DNA from: Lactarius indigo
Lineage: Eukaryota; Basidiomycota; Agaricomycetes; Russulales; Russulaceae
Reading direction: 5' to 3'
Length of the DNA stretch: 42,590 nucleotides
Assembly (NCBI GenBank): GCA_025766275.1
Contig: JAFKAC010000258.1
Span: forward strand, 1 to 42,590
The notes beneath the pieces are model-generated. The model had not been told where the DNA came from and did not search any database. It saw only the letters and a list, made by a program, of their open reading frames with translations. This document shows positions 33,288 through 42,590 of the stretch, piece by piece. Position 1 is the first letter of the stretch. Each line of letters opens with the position of its first letter. The translations under genes and the position numbers were made by a program.

Positions 33288-36200
33288 ATGGACCGTCTTG
33301 CCGGTGTGTGGCCGTCGTAGTCCCACAGTTCGCAATAGCGCTCATTTCTATTCGACTCGGAGTAGATGAGGTCCTTCAAATCATCTTCAATGAGATAGAT
33401 CATCCCGCATCTTTCGTACTTGTGTGCAGACGCTTCAATGCTCTTTCACGAGATCCCTATGTCCGTGCTCACTACTTCCTCGCCCGGTACGGATCCGTCC
33501 AAGCCCTGTATTGGGCGCTCGGTAGGGGGAAACTTATTACCGAGCAAGTCCTCGATGTAAGTGGCTCATTCTCCCGGTCGTCACCCCATATATGCGTATT
33601 CTATCATCGGGCGCAGGTTCTATTGAGTAGTGGGGCGCATCTCTCCCGTTACCTCGTGCAAGTTGCCATCCACCATTACTTTCGTTCTTCCTGTCCTTTT
33701 ATCAAGACTCCCTGGGTTCGGACCTTAAGCTTGTCTATCTTCAGCCATTTCTTGAAGCTATCGTCGGAGAGATTTGTCACGATCAATAGGAATAAGGGGG
33801 AGGACGACGGTTCTGTGTTCCGTCATTTCATCAAGGAAAGCAGAACGCGCACAGACCGACGTAGTCTAGCGACAGATGCCATTGCAGAGATGCTTGACAA
33901 GGGCAAGGTAAGCTGCTTGTCTGAGAATCCTTGATTTTTGATTCAACATTAATTTCCGTAGTTCATCCCCTTTTGTTCCAAGGTTTGTATCATGCTCCGT
34001 ACTATCTATGGGTTATGGCGTTTACCTGGCGGCCACAGGATCCAATTATGGCGCAGTTTCCCCTGGCGCTTTCCATCGAACCCCGTCTTCTCCCGCTTGC
34101 CATTGCCAACGGATTCCGTATGGACAATCGCGTACGTGGATATTATTTCTCCTTGTAAGACTATCATTCGATGCCGCTGGCCCCAGTACCGCGATTTCGT
34201 GTTCCGCAGAATTTTTGAACGAAATGATGAACATAGCATAAAGGACGTTCTCTTCAACGTCCGCGAACTTTGCCGTTTAGATACATCGTAAGCCCTTCCC
34301 GAAGTATCGCCTTTTGCGCAGACTCACGGCCGGTAGAATGTTTGTCAGCCGAACAGTTGCTGCTGAAGTTCTGATGGAGGCAGAAGCGAATGGTACTGCT
34401 TATGCCGTCCTCAGGGCGTTGGATCAGGAAGGCGGTTTACGGTTTTCCTTGCCGTATGTGTCGCGCTCACCTCATATGACTTCACTGATTTTGGACGCCC
34501 CAGTTCCCTGGTGGAAGACCTTATTAAGGTGACTTCATTTCGTACTATGTGTTCGAAGCACTTATCAGACATTCGTTAGTTATGTATCAGGACACGCGCA
34601 ATCACCATGCCTGCGACGGGGTCAGCCCTTCGGTATCTGTGGAGAGATTTTCCAAGCTCGAACCCTACCGCTCGTCTTGTCATCCTACTAACGGTCTTTA
34701 TCGGAGGCCCCACATCGACAGTGGATGTCTTGCACTCAGACCTACGACGCCTCAACTTGACACCCGTTTCCACCGAAGACATCGCTTATGTTCTCCTCAG
34801 CCCATTTGTGGAACTCTTTTCTTCCACTCTACTTTACGCTAGGACTCACTGTGGGATCAACGACACGACATTGTCTTCATTTCTCGCAGACGTGGCCGTT
34901 AGGTGTCTGGAGGTTGCTTCCAAGGTCCTCTTTTAGCACTCGTGTCAGGCACAATGACTTACTCAATTCTGAACAGGGCAATATGCTTCGTTGCATGTGT
35001 AAAGATTACCCGTCGCTCAAGGAATATATACAATTAGCGGCTACCACTGAGTATCGATTGACCGTCGAGGACCTACCTTCGCCTGAACGGGAGAAGGAGT
35101 GCACCGCTTTCGAAAGCAAACTTTGTCGAGACCCCTACACATTCAAGCTCGACACAGCATTCATTAGATCGAATATTCAGGAAGACAGATGGGAAAGGGA
35201 GGGCTCCCCACTAGAGCGCGACGACTTAGCTACGAGACAGTGTGAAGGCGTGGTCCCGTCGTCGCCTGAATCGTTTCTGGTGCGTTGATCCCCACACTCA
35301 CAGTGGATGTCGTCGCTGACTGGGTCCAGGGGGAGATTGGGCAGGAGACCCTCACGCAAGTCATCGCCCATGATGAACTGGATCCGCGCCGCAAGAGGGC
35401 CGCATCGTGGTTGACCAATCGGACCGATTGGTCCATGAACCTGCCTTACCCAGCCGGCATGTCCACCACCTGTATTACTGTCGGCCCTCTTATGCCTTGC
35501 TCTGTTTGACAGATGTACTTCCCGTTGGAAAATGGATTCGGGACGAGTTTGGCAGGAGGCACCCCGTTACTGCGACTTTCATGAACCATGCAGTTGTCAA
35601 CGATAACCATGGGGTACGAGAGAGGTCTTTGTCCTAGGGGCCAACTGAACGTGCACCTTTTCAGATTTTGCAAAACTACTTGACTGGCGTACCTATCACG
35701 CTTCACCATTTCAAGATGCTGGCCCGTTTGGGGCGTGCTCCGGTATGGGTGTCCCTCCCAATCATATTCTTTTTTTTTTTTTTTCAATTCAACATCCCAT
35801 CCGCCTATCAGAATTACCAGCTATTTCGCGCTATTCGAGATGGCGCCGAATTTTTCCTGTCTGACGACGACTATTTGAAATATCCGGATGTTGAAGTGAA
35901 GAGAGAAACGCCGAGCGCAGAGGCTGTACCTTCCGAAGCTATCCGTAACTCTGCGCTGCCAATGCCGATGTCAATCGCACCGATTCCCAGCTCCTCGACC
36001 ACATCGAGCGCAGCACGGACCCGCAAGCGGCTCCATCGGTCTGCTGCAGCCACCGTAAAATCATATGCGCTGCCGGAATCTGACGAAGAGAGCTTGACCC
36101 TGTCCGTGTCGTCTCGGTACAGAGGCCGGGCTCACACGACCGATTCAGATTTGCAATTATGGATCAAACATCTTTCTGCACTTCAGAAAGACGAGACGAA

Positions 36201-36556
36201 GAAGGTGTGCAACCACTTCTTTCGGTAAGGAGGGCGAAAAACCACTCACGTTTTTTGCAGTTCAACGAGAAAAAACGGCATCTCGAGCAGTCCAATATAT
36301 CAGGCACAAGGCTTCGTGCTGCGAGGGTGCGTGTACGAGGATCGGGTGATCACCCTTCTCTTGACTGAACTTTGATTCCCAGAATGATTTCCTCAAGACA
36401 GTCACCGCTGGCCTCCGTGAGCTGCGGCAACTTGATTCAGCAAAGAAACAACAAGCACATATCCCCGCTGTTCCAGATGAGCACAGCGAAACTGACGACG
36501 ACGAATACCAGTGTCGGAGGAGACCATCGAGACGCCGCAAGACATCAGCCAATTGA
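33288..36556 (+). CDS. F-box protein of the large Agaricomycete type, frame broken twice
   Basis: Likely substrate receptor of an SCF ubiquitin ligase. The F-box is near the N-terminus (RLGVDEVLQIIFNEIDHPAS then FVLVCRRFNALSRDPYVRAH). Exons: 33288-33303 (uncertain, with a 35-bp intron), 33339-33556, 33617-33907, 33962-33982 (21 nt), 34039-34131, 34187-34287, 34337-34453, 34504-34528 (25 nt), 34580-34924, 34977-35613, 35665-35742, 35812-36204, 36261-36326, 36383-36556; about 858 residues. The body is helical and repeat-like, with FIPFCSKDPIMAQFPLALSI, RLLPLAIANGFRM and DWVQGEIGQETLT. The C-terminus is acidic and Ser-rich, then basic. In the long exon the frame breaks at about 35283-35287 and 35429-35431; no usable intron fits and one extra G at each site restores the family sequence. 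It is therefore either a young pseudogene or carries consensus errors. The start codon is the weakest part. Confidence 0.72.
33962..33982 (+). other. 21-nt exon of the F-box gene
   Basis: The seven codons FIPFCSK lie between a 54-bp intron (acceptor TTCCGTAG) and a 56-bp intron (donor GTTTGT). They join cleanly to DPIMAQFPLAL in the next exon and match the FIPFCxK-DPIMAQ block I associate with this family. Confidence 0.65.
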
Positions 36557-36757
36557 AGCCTAGTTAGTGTACCCCACGTACATCTTTCCTTTAGACCCCA
36601 TACTCTTGCATCCTTGCATTTGTACGAATACATTGCCATCAGTCACTTTGCCTTAATCATCATTCATATGCATATTCGTCGTCTTCCGAGGGTGCGACAC
36701 TTTCGTGCAGTCCATCGCACATGCCTGCCAATCTATCACTACCCGTGGCCTAAGGAG

Positions 36758-39077
36758 TCACACCGTGTACCTCCAGTGTACGTCACGATCGCCCAAAAGT
36801 ACTTTCGTCTCGTAATCGACCTCTTCGTCCTTTCCAGCCGCAATCATCTCTTCACGACGGCGATTCTCGCGTGCCATGCGGAGCCAAAGTCCACTAGCAA
36901 TGACAATTGAGAATGTGAGATAGCCTATGGCTATAATGTGTGGCTTGCGAAAGCGATGCGCCGAGTAGGCGGGGCGGTAGAGAAGCACCCCGGTGACCGC
37001 ACCGAGGTCGCCGACGGTAATCTGCAAAGCTACGCCCACAGCACGCTTGGTTTGGCCGGAGATGTTTTCGGCCGGCCAGCTTGCGGGGCCCAGGCTGGCC
37101 GTGAATAAATTGATGGAGGAGAGGATGCGAAAGACGAACCTCAATAGAAGAGCGTTGCCGGTGTAGACCCCCAGTGCAGCGAAGTGTACGCCAACGTACT
37201 GCGCTCCAGCTGGATTGTTTGTGTGAGGGAAGGCAGGGGTTCATGTCTATCATGAAACCAACAACGTACCGGTTTTAGTCGTAAGAAGGACGATGTAACC
37301 TGCAAGGAGTGGAAGTGGGACCGACAAACTTGGAGGAGGGTGTCGTACCGATAATAGCCACAATCGCTGAACCTATGATGAGGGAAGCACGGCGGCCAGT
37401 CTGCGCTGCCAACCAAGCACCGAACGCGATTCCTACGGTGGCCAACACATTTGGTGGGACGGACATCCTGGTCCACCGATCAGAAAGAGACGGTTATCAA
37501 GGGATGGGAGATTACAGCTGCGCTTTCCAAGTTGCAAATCCTAATTCAGTGATGATTGTTGGCTGAGTGAGAGTCAGTTTCTGGATTGACGGGTGAAACG
37601 GTTGTGTGGGGACAGACACACCAAGAAAAGACTCAATGTGTACAACACAAACGCGAAACCGTGGAACAAGAGTGCATACCCCCAAATCAAGGGGTCGAGG
37701 AAAGCCTGCCGCACGTATTTCCAAGAAAATATCTCCTTCTTTGCTGCATCACAGTCGGTATCTAGACGAGCCAGGAGGCGAGACCGCTCTGCATCGGATA
37801 GCTACAGTAGCATTAATGCGACCGTCATCGCGAGAAGAAAACTTAGAATACCCATTTGGCTTTCTGCGGCCATGTAGGAACAAAGAAAAAGGCCACAGCA
37901 GATACGGCGATGGTACAGAGCCCTTCGAGGATGAAAATCCTAAACAAAATATTATTCTGATCAGGTGGCCATTGGTATGCACGAGGACTGACTTACCATT
38001 GCCACCCACGTTTACCTCCTACACCTTCCATCTTCCCAATGAAATATGCAAGGATACCTGCATGCCTTCGGGCTACTGGATATGGGGAGACAAAATGACG
38101 TACCGCCAAACGCTCCGGCGAGAGCCGCCCCGGCGAAGAAAATGGCGACGCGCCAGTGACGTTCTCGACTGCACAAAAAAGTCTATAAAGGCCAAGGAGG
38201 ACATATGCGAACGCGTTCACCGTAGATAATAGACGGAGAATATGAACACTACTCCGGGAAACAAACCAGCTTCGGTGGCCCCAAGTACTGTATATTCGTG
38301 TTAAACGCATCTCGTATTTTGTTGTGAGATACTTACGAACTCGAATACTGAAGAGGCCCACTTGATTCGTTACGAGACCTTGCGCGACAGACGCAACTCC
38401 CCAGGCGAAAGTAAGGAGGGGCAACCAAAATTGGGGGTCGAATCGTTTCAAGCTTGCATTGACGTTAATTATAGATGAGCCGCTGCGTAAATAAACTCAC
38501 ACGATCTGTTCAACAGGTCAATGTCACCCGTAAATGTGAAAAATAGGCTCTGCTCACGTTGGCAGGGACTTCGAAAGTGACATATGCTATGAAATAGAGG
38601 GCGAGAGCGGTATTGTAGGCCGGAGGAGAGACATGCAAGTCCTGGAACGCGATTAAAATTAGTCCTTGACGAGAGGGTGTTCTCGACGATGAATTACCGT
38701 AGTCAGTCCGTCGATTCTGTAGGGCGGTGGTCAGTCTTGTGGCCCTACAAACAGTTGCTGCTGGGAGCTTACTTGGCGTTCCCAATATTCGTACTATAAT
38801 ATCATAGTTAAGGATATTGGTTCATCACCGAGTGAAGGAAAACGCGCACCGGTCCAAGAAGCTCAGCAAGTAGAGTAAAGTGAGGATGGTTAGAAGACTA
38901 GGCAAACGTTAGTATGACCATCGCATACAACTAATTGTATGCGCAGACCCACCGCAAGTCCACTTTTCTCAGAAGCTTCTTATCTCGCAGAGTGTCGGCC
39001 TCATCGTCATAACCGGTCCCAATAGAGTTATCCGAACGCTTCTCTGGATCTGTATTGGGGGCACGTTTTAGAGACAT
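36758..39077 (-). CDS. MFS transporter, anion:cation symporter (Dal5/Tna1-like) family
   Basis: Twelve-helix permease of the plasma membrane; relatives carry allantoate, nicotinate, pantothenate or similar organic anions. Seventeen exons from 39077: 39077-38953, 38897-38850, 38793-38773, 38716-38698, 38641-38558, 38505-38501, 38452-38337, 38287-38221, 38168-38104, 38057-37997, 37939-37852, 37801-37622, 37562-37516, 37467-37349, 37299-37270, 37209-37140, 37079-36758. They total exactly 488 codons plus stop. The N-terminus is hydrophilic (38 residues), then LLTILTLLYLLSFLDRTNIG (TM1), PANIVLKRFDPQFWLPLLTF, GATEAGLFPGVVFIFSVYY (family hallmark), FFAGAALAGAFGGILAY, a Glu/Lys-rich central loop, and SWPAENISGQTKRAVGVALQ. 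The C-terminus is charged and cytosolic. Substrate not predictable. The gene is divergent from the RhoGAP gene, 244 bp apart. Confidence 0.9.
38501..38505 (-). other. 5-nt micro-exon of the MFS gene
   Basis: Five bases (ATCGT, minus strand) between a 52-bp intron (38557-38506, GTGAGC...ACAG) and a 48-bp intron (38500-38453, GTGAGT...CAAG). Including it keeps the frame and produces PAN-IV-LKRFDP, the conserved loop after TM2. Skipping it shifts the frame, and reading through meets a stop. Confidence 0.6.
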
Positions 39078-39321
39078 TGGGCTCACAGAAATGGAACAGA
39101 AGCACATACTGTAAGAGTTAAGTAGTGGTAATAGTCGCCATGATGGAAGTGAATGGCGCAATGTGCAGACATCTTATCACTGTGGGAGTGGGAGTGGGAG
39201 CACATTGGGAAATCACCGCAGTCTTATCGGGATCGGGAATAATGGAGAAGCGAGCCGTGAGCGAGATCACATTGCCGGCTGCCGACAACCAACTGGACCG
39301 AGTAAGGTCTGGAGCGTCAAA
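39078..39321. promoter_or_regulatory. Divergent promoter region of the MFS and RhoGAP genes
   Basis: 244 bp between the two start codons. It contains the G-rich direct repeat GTGGGAGTGGGAGTGGGAGC at 39182-39201 and no clear TATA box on either side. Confidence 0.4.
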
Positions 39322-41769
39322 ATGTTCCCCAAAGGTCCCAAAGCTCTTACTCTCAAGCAACGTCTCGTCGCTCTCACGCAGGCCCCGTCATCTCCCTCTT
39401 CTCCTGTCGAGCCCTCCCCCAAATCACCCGGTACAAGGCGAAAATTCGTTGCCCCGTGGGCCAAGCGAACAAACTCGCAAAACAGTGACCACGATGAGCT
39501 CCTCGGGGAGGATAAACTGCAGTTCCTTATTAGCAAAATGATATACCAGGCTGGGGTAGATTACGAGTGCGTATTTTCCTCATAATGGCGGCGTTCTAGG
39601 CCCCTGACATTTCCAACGACAGAACACGCCCGATGTAACGCCACTCGTTCCGAACGCATTTTATTCAGCTCTAATATCTCTACGCAGGGTAGTCCTCAAT
39701 GCTTCTGCTCTTCCAGACCCCCATGAAGTCGACTACAACTTGCTTCTCTCGTCTGTCTTATCTCCAAACCCTGCCAAGCTGCTACTGATGACATTGCAGC
39801 CGGATACTCTCATATCTGGATCTCTATGGTGGGGCCCTTCATCCCATCGATTGGTCCTTCGTCTGACGGAGCGTTCTTACCCAGTTGAATCCGACTATAC
39901 CGTTGTCTTTTTTGCTGCTGGAAGCAGATATACCCCGGGCTGGAACTGGATGTGGAAAGCCTACCGAAGCCTCAGTAGAAAATATCGTAAGAATCTTAAG
40001 CGGTTGGCACGTATATCCCCTCCTTCGCGAAAGACACACGTTGACTTGGTTCGTTAGTATATTGTACACTCTAATTTTTTCTCTAAGAGTGAGTGGTTAC
40101 GGCGACAGCGAAGGAATCTTTTCTGAATGCAGACAGTGCTCTTTTCTCTCGCTGGCGCCTTCATTAGGTTGGTACATCGTTTCCCTACGTAACGCAATGA
40201 GTAACAGCTCTCTTTTAGCCCAAATTTTTCCACAAGATCACCTACGCCGATACACTGACTGAGCTGGCCTTCCAAGTACCATTAACGCAAATTGATGTCC
40301 CACCTGCTGTGTATCAGTATGTTGTTTCTCAAGGTCTTAGTCATTCGTTAGTGACCAGAGCAGGGAGAATACAAAGCATGAGCGTCAGATTACCATGCCG
40401 ATCCAGATACGCTCCAACTTATTTGGTGTTCACCTCGAAGAGCTCATGGGGTATGATGGCGAGAAAGGTGGAGTTCCTCGTGTAGTGAAGGATTGTGCAC
40501 AGTACTTGCGACAGACAGGTGCCTTCCTCTTTATTTGGGGTAAACCCTCGTCTGATCACTTATCAGGCCTGACCAGCGAGGGGTTATTCCGACGTTCCCC
40601 AAACTCCTCCACCTTACGACAAGTGAAGGAAGCCTACGATCGAGGACAGGTGGTATCTCTTGACAGCTTTGACGATCCTCATCTTGCTGCGGTTCTCCTC
40701 AAGAAATACTTGCGAGACCTCCCTGAGCCATTGATTCCAGAGTCTTTGTACCCCATCATTCAACACTGTCCTGCACCGACAGAAGATCTCAGCGACTGGT
40801 CTGCCGTCTTGTACATCCGGGAGAGCATATTCCCGGTCCTACCTCGGTGCCATTACATCTTGCTCAGCTATGTTCTTCGTGAGTATTATTTTCGAGCCTG
40901 TATAGAGTTACTGACCAGCGATTTCAGACTTGATGAATGAAGTGTCTTTGCGTTCATCGACGAACCTAATGGATGCCCATAATCTAAGCATCGTCCTTTG
41001 CCCAAATCTTGTGTCGGGGTCTTCTCCAACGAAGGATGTCACCGATTTGCAGCCTTCCTGGCGGACCCTACGCTCCATCCCGCCCAATCGCCTGCCCCTG
41101 CGCCGTCCGCACAGGGCCGCACGACGCTAGGCATGATCGTCAAGCTCTGCATCCAGCGCTACTATGAGATATTTGACGAAGTTCAGGACCGCAGCGAGGC
41201 TCTACCACCTGCGCGCTCGTTCGCAGAGGATGATGTAGCCTCATCCGGATCGTCAAGCCAACGCGCTGTCCGAGCACAGTTAGTTACACAAGGCGTTTCT
41301 CGACCCTGTCCCGCGGCTCGTCCAATCGTGATAGCCGCGCTCTCGATGACGACGAGAGCATCGATGACACTATGCTCATCATGCCGGTTGATGCAGCACC
41401 GGGTGCACCGCCGAGCGCGTGGGGTAATCCAGGTTCCGTCTCCGGTGCGAGTGCCTACGTCAACGACCCCGCCTCGAGCTATCAGGCAACGGTTCTCAGG
41501 GGCCCTCCTCTGCGCGGTCGATGCACACGCTGAGACATGCAACGGGTACCTCAGGACCGGGACAGAAGAACCGCGCAAAGTCAACGATCAGCATCGAGAA
41601 GGGTAGCGGTACTATTCGTAAGGGTTCCATCTCAATTGGGCGTGGGACGATGCGCAAGGCAAGCGGGGCGGGGGTCGAGGCTGTGGGGGTAACTGCGTCG
41701 GGTTTCTTTGCTCCACCTGTGCCCCCATTACCGGCCAGGGGTGGTGAGGACGAGAGTCAGGACGGATAG
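39322..41769 (+). CDS. Rho GTPase-activating protein with CRAL-TRIO (Sec14-like) domain (ECM25/ARHGAP1-like)
   Basis: Stimulates GTP hydrolysis by Rho/Cdc42-type GTPases, guiding polarity and actin, with a lipid-binding Sec14-like module. Exons: 39322-39566, 39623-39634 (12 nt), 39688-39750, 39800-39828, 39885-40006, 40058-40088, 40137-40171, 40219-40316, 40364-40518, 40567-40878, 40928-41037, 41115-41218, 41284-41769; about 600 residues. CRAL-TRIO blocks: VVLNASALPDP, SDYTVVFFAAGSRYTPGWNW, YRSLSRKYRKNLKRLYIVHS. RhoGAP blocks: GLTSEGLFRRSPNSSTLRQV (the Arg finger lies in GLFRRS), LAAVLLKKYLRDLPEPLIP and MDAHNLSIVLCPNLV. The tail is Ser/Gly-rich with a basic SISIGRG-like repeat. The intron 40007-40057 is GC-AG. 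One base appears to be missing at about 41490-41492 (GG where GGG restores the frame). The 41038-41114 intron is plausible, but the skipped sequence resembles ICSLPGGP of relatives, so that region is uncertain. Confidence 0.87.
39623..39634 (+). other. 12-nt micro-exon of the RhoGAP gene
   Basis: Twelve bases between a 56-bp intron (39567-39622) and a 53-bp intron (39635-39687). With split codons on both sides they encode E-TRP-M, linking GVDYE to MVVLNASALPDP, the expected DYE-xRP-MVVLNAS block. Skipping it also keeps the frame (12 nt), so alternative usage is possible. Confidence 0.6.
40007..40057 (+). other. GC-AG intron in the RhoGAP gene
   Basis: A 51-bp intron beginning GCACGT and ending GTTAG. 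It joins KNLKRL to YIVHSNFF in phase 0. No GT donor in the region gives the right phase, whereas the GC donor sits exactly where the conserved sequence requires it. Confidence 0.6.
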
Positions 41770-42590
41770 GATATTAGCTTGGGCGTTTTCTTTTAGGCTA
41801 GGGACGCTGCTATCATATTTATGTACTGCTTGGATTTTGGTGTACGAGATATCGGCCGATCGGGACTGCGCGACACGTGATACGACTCAATTTCACCCGA
41901 GTCAAGCTCCGATTTGTATTCATCCTGACTCTACGCCGCTCTACACCGTTCTTTTAAAAACAGGCGTTGCGTCCCTCAACGCCTCCATCCTCTCTCCAAC
42001 AGCTCATCATGATACCCTTTCTCCCTCTCCACGATGTGAATGCCCCCGCCCTTCCCTACTCGAAGCGTCATTCCACCGGTATGTCAACACCATCATGACG
42101 CGGCAGGCACACTCAGTTTAAGGTTACGAGTATCCCACTGGCTGAGCGCTCCGGTTTGTTCAGGGCTACTCAGGGCTGTGGGTCGCTCTCACCTCTGCGA
42201 GGCAATACAACGACATTGCCCCACTCTGTATGGGCGCTCATTCAATAATTCTCTTTGTTGTTGGAGAACCTTAAGGCCTCGAGGCTTGGTGGTTTCTGTT
42301 ACGAATTTCTCTCGGGAGGAACTTTCTTATTACTCAGGCAGTGTCGGTCTCACGGTGTCGCCGCGCCCCAACGGCCGGCAGAACTGGCTCTATCTGTCCA
42401 ACACGATCCCTTCCGGTTGGCTGCTGACCGGCGGTTGTTGCCCATGAAGCAAGTGGGACCTCCCTTTTGATCGCCGTAATGGGCATAAGGCGCCGCGTCA
42501 GCACAGGCTGATTCATACAAGCTGCACCGCCTTACAAACCAGCATTATGCCTTTCTAGTCTAGCACGAATTGAATGGGACGAACAATGGG
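41770..42590. other. 3' flank of the RhoGAP gene, no further gene seen
   Basis: 821 bp with several overlapping short frames (41708-42121, 42040-42447, 42255-42470), none with a domain or consistent splicing. The next gene, if any, starts outside the window. Confidence 0.45.

Noticed and set aside
38653..38697. Retaining the frame through small introns in the MFS gene
   Set aside because: Read-through adds stops or foreign residues inside membrane helices. The 17-exon model is exactly divisible by three and matches the family.
41038..41114. Two compensating insertions in the RhoGAP gene instead of an intron, suggested by ICSLPGGP in another frame
   Set aside because: A 77-bp GT-AG intron joins the flanking frames in phase 0 without changing any base. 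I keep the intron but lower the certainty of this part.
1..42590. Transposons, CRISPR arrays or viral insertions
   Set aside because: No terminal repeats, transposase or polymerase motifs, and no regular spaced repeats apart from the WD40 codons and the small repeats listed.

Overview
This is a piece of an intron-dense fungal nuclear genome, very probably from an Agaricomycete. Short GT-AG introns of mostly 45-70 bp, a C2-NACHT-WD40 NLR of the mushroom type, a secreted-type GMC oxidoreductase beside a P450, and an Agaricomycete-style F-box protein all point there. A Rhizoctonia/Ceratobasidium-like (Cantharellales) source is my best guess from family resemblance, but I could not run a search. 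All exon-intron models were joined by eye from frame continuity, splice sites and family conservation. Every model keeps one open frame after splicing, except three that contain apparent single-base breaks.

Layout. 1-3026: the 3' end of a carnitine O-acetyltransferase gene, then a complete mitochondrial alternative oxidase. 3619-9163: a very large NLR with C2, NACHT and about 15 WD40 repeats, whose conserved C-terminal module sits behind a one-base break. 9164-14422: a gene-poor, pyrimidine-rich stretch holding a small-protein gene (11262-11489) and a decayed duplicate of it that has lost its start codon. 14423-19309: a divergent pair, GMC oxidoreductase (-) and cytochrome P450 (+), sharing a 389-bp promoter region. 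19457-22950: a large Spo71/Mug56-like PH-domain protein. 23388-25469: a divergent pair, mitochondrial ribosomal protein uS12m (-) and the SUMO ligase Nse2/Mms21 (+), with 153 bp between their start codons. 26744-29625: a Zn2Cys6 transcription factor. 30476-33012: mitochondrial ribosomal protein uL29m, then an NDUFAF6-like complex I assembly factor. 33288-36556: an F-box protein with two one-base breaks. 36758-39077 (-): an MFS anion:cation symporter. 39322-41769 (+): a CRAL-TRIO/RhoGAP protein, divergent from the MFS gene and also carrying one apparent one-base break.

Common threads. Five of about 14 genes encode mitochondrial or acyl-carnitine functions (carnitine acetyltransferase, AOX, uS12m, uL29m, NDUFAF6). 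This is not an operon, but uL29m/NDUFAF6 are tandem and uS12m/NSE2 share a promoter. The P450 and GMC pair could be a small oxidative-metabolism module, although the GMC protein appears to lack both catalytic active-site residues. The most unusual items are the NLR with near-identical WD40 repeats, the candidate GMC pseudo-enzyme, very small exons (5 and 12 nt), a GC-AG intron, and four frame breaks that are each repaired by one extra G. That last pattern suggests consensus errors rather than gene death.
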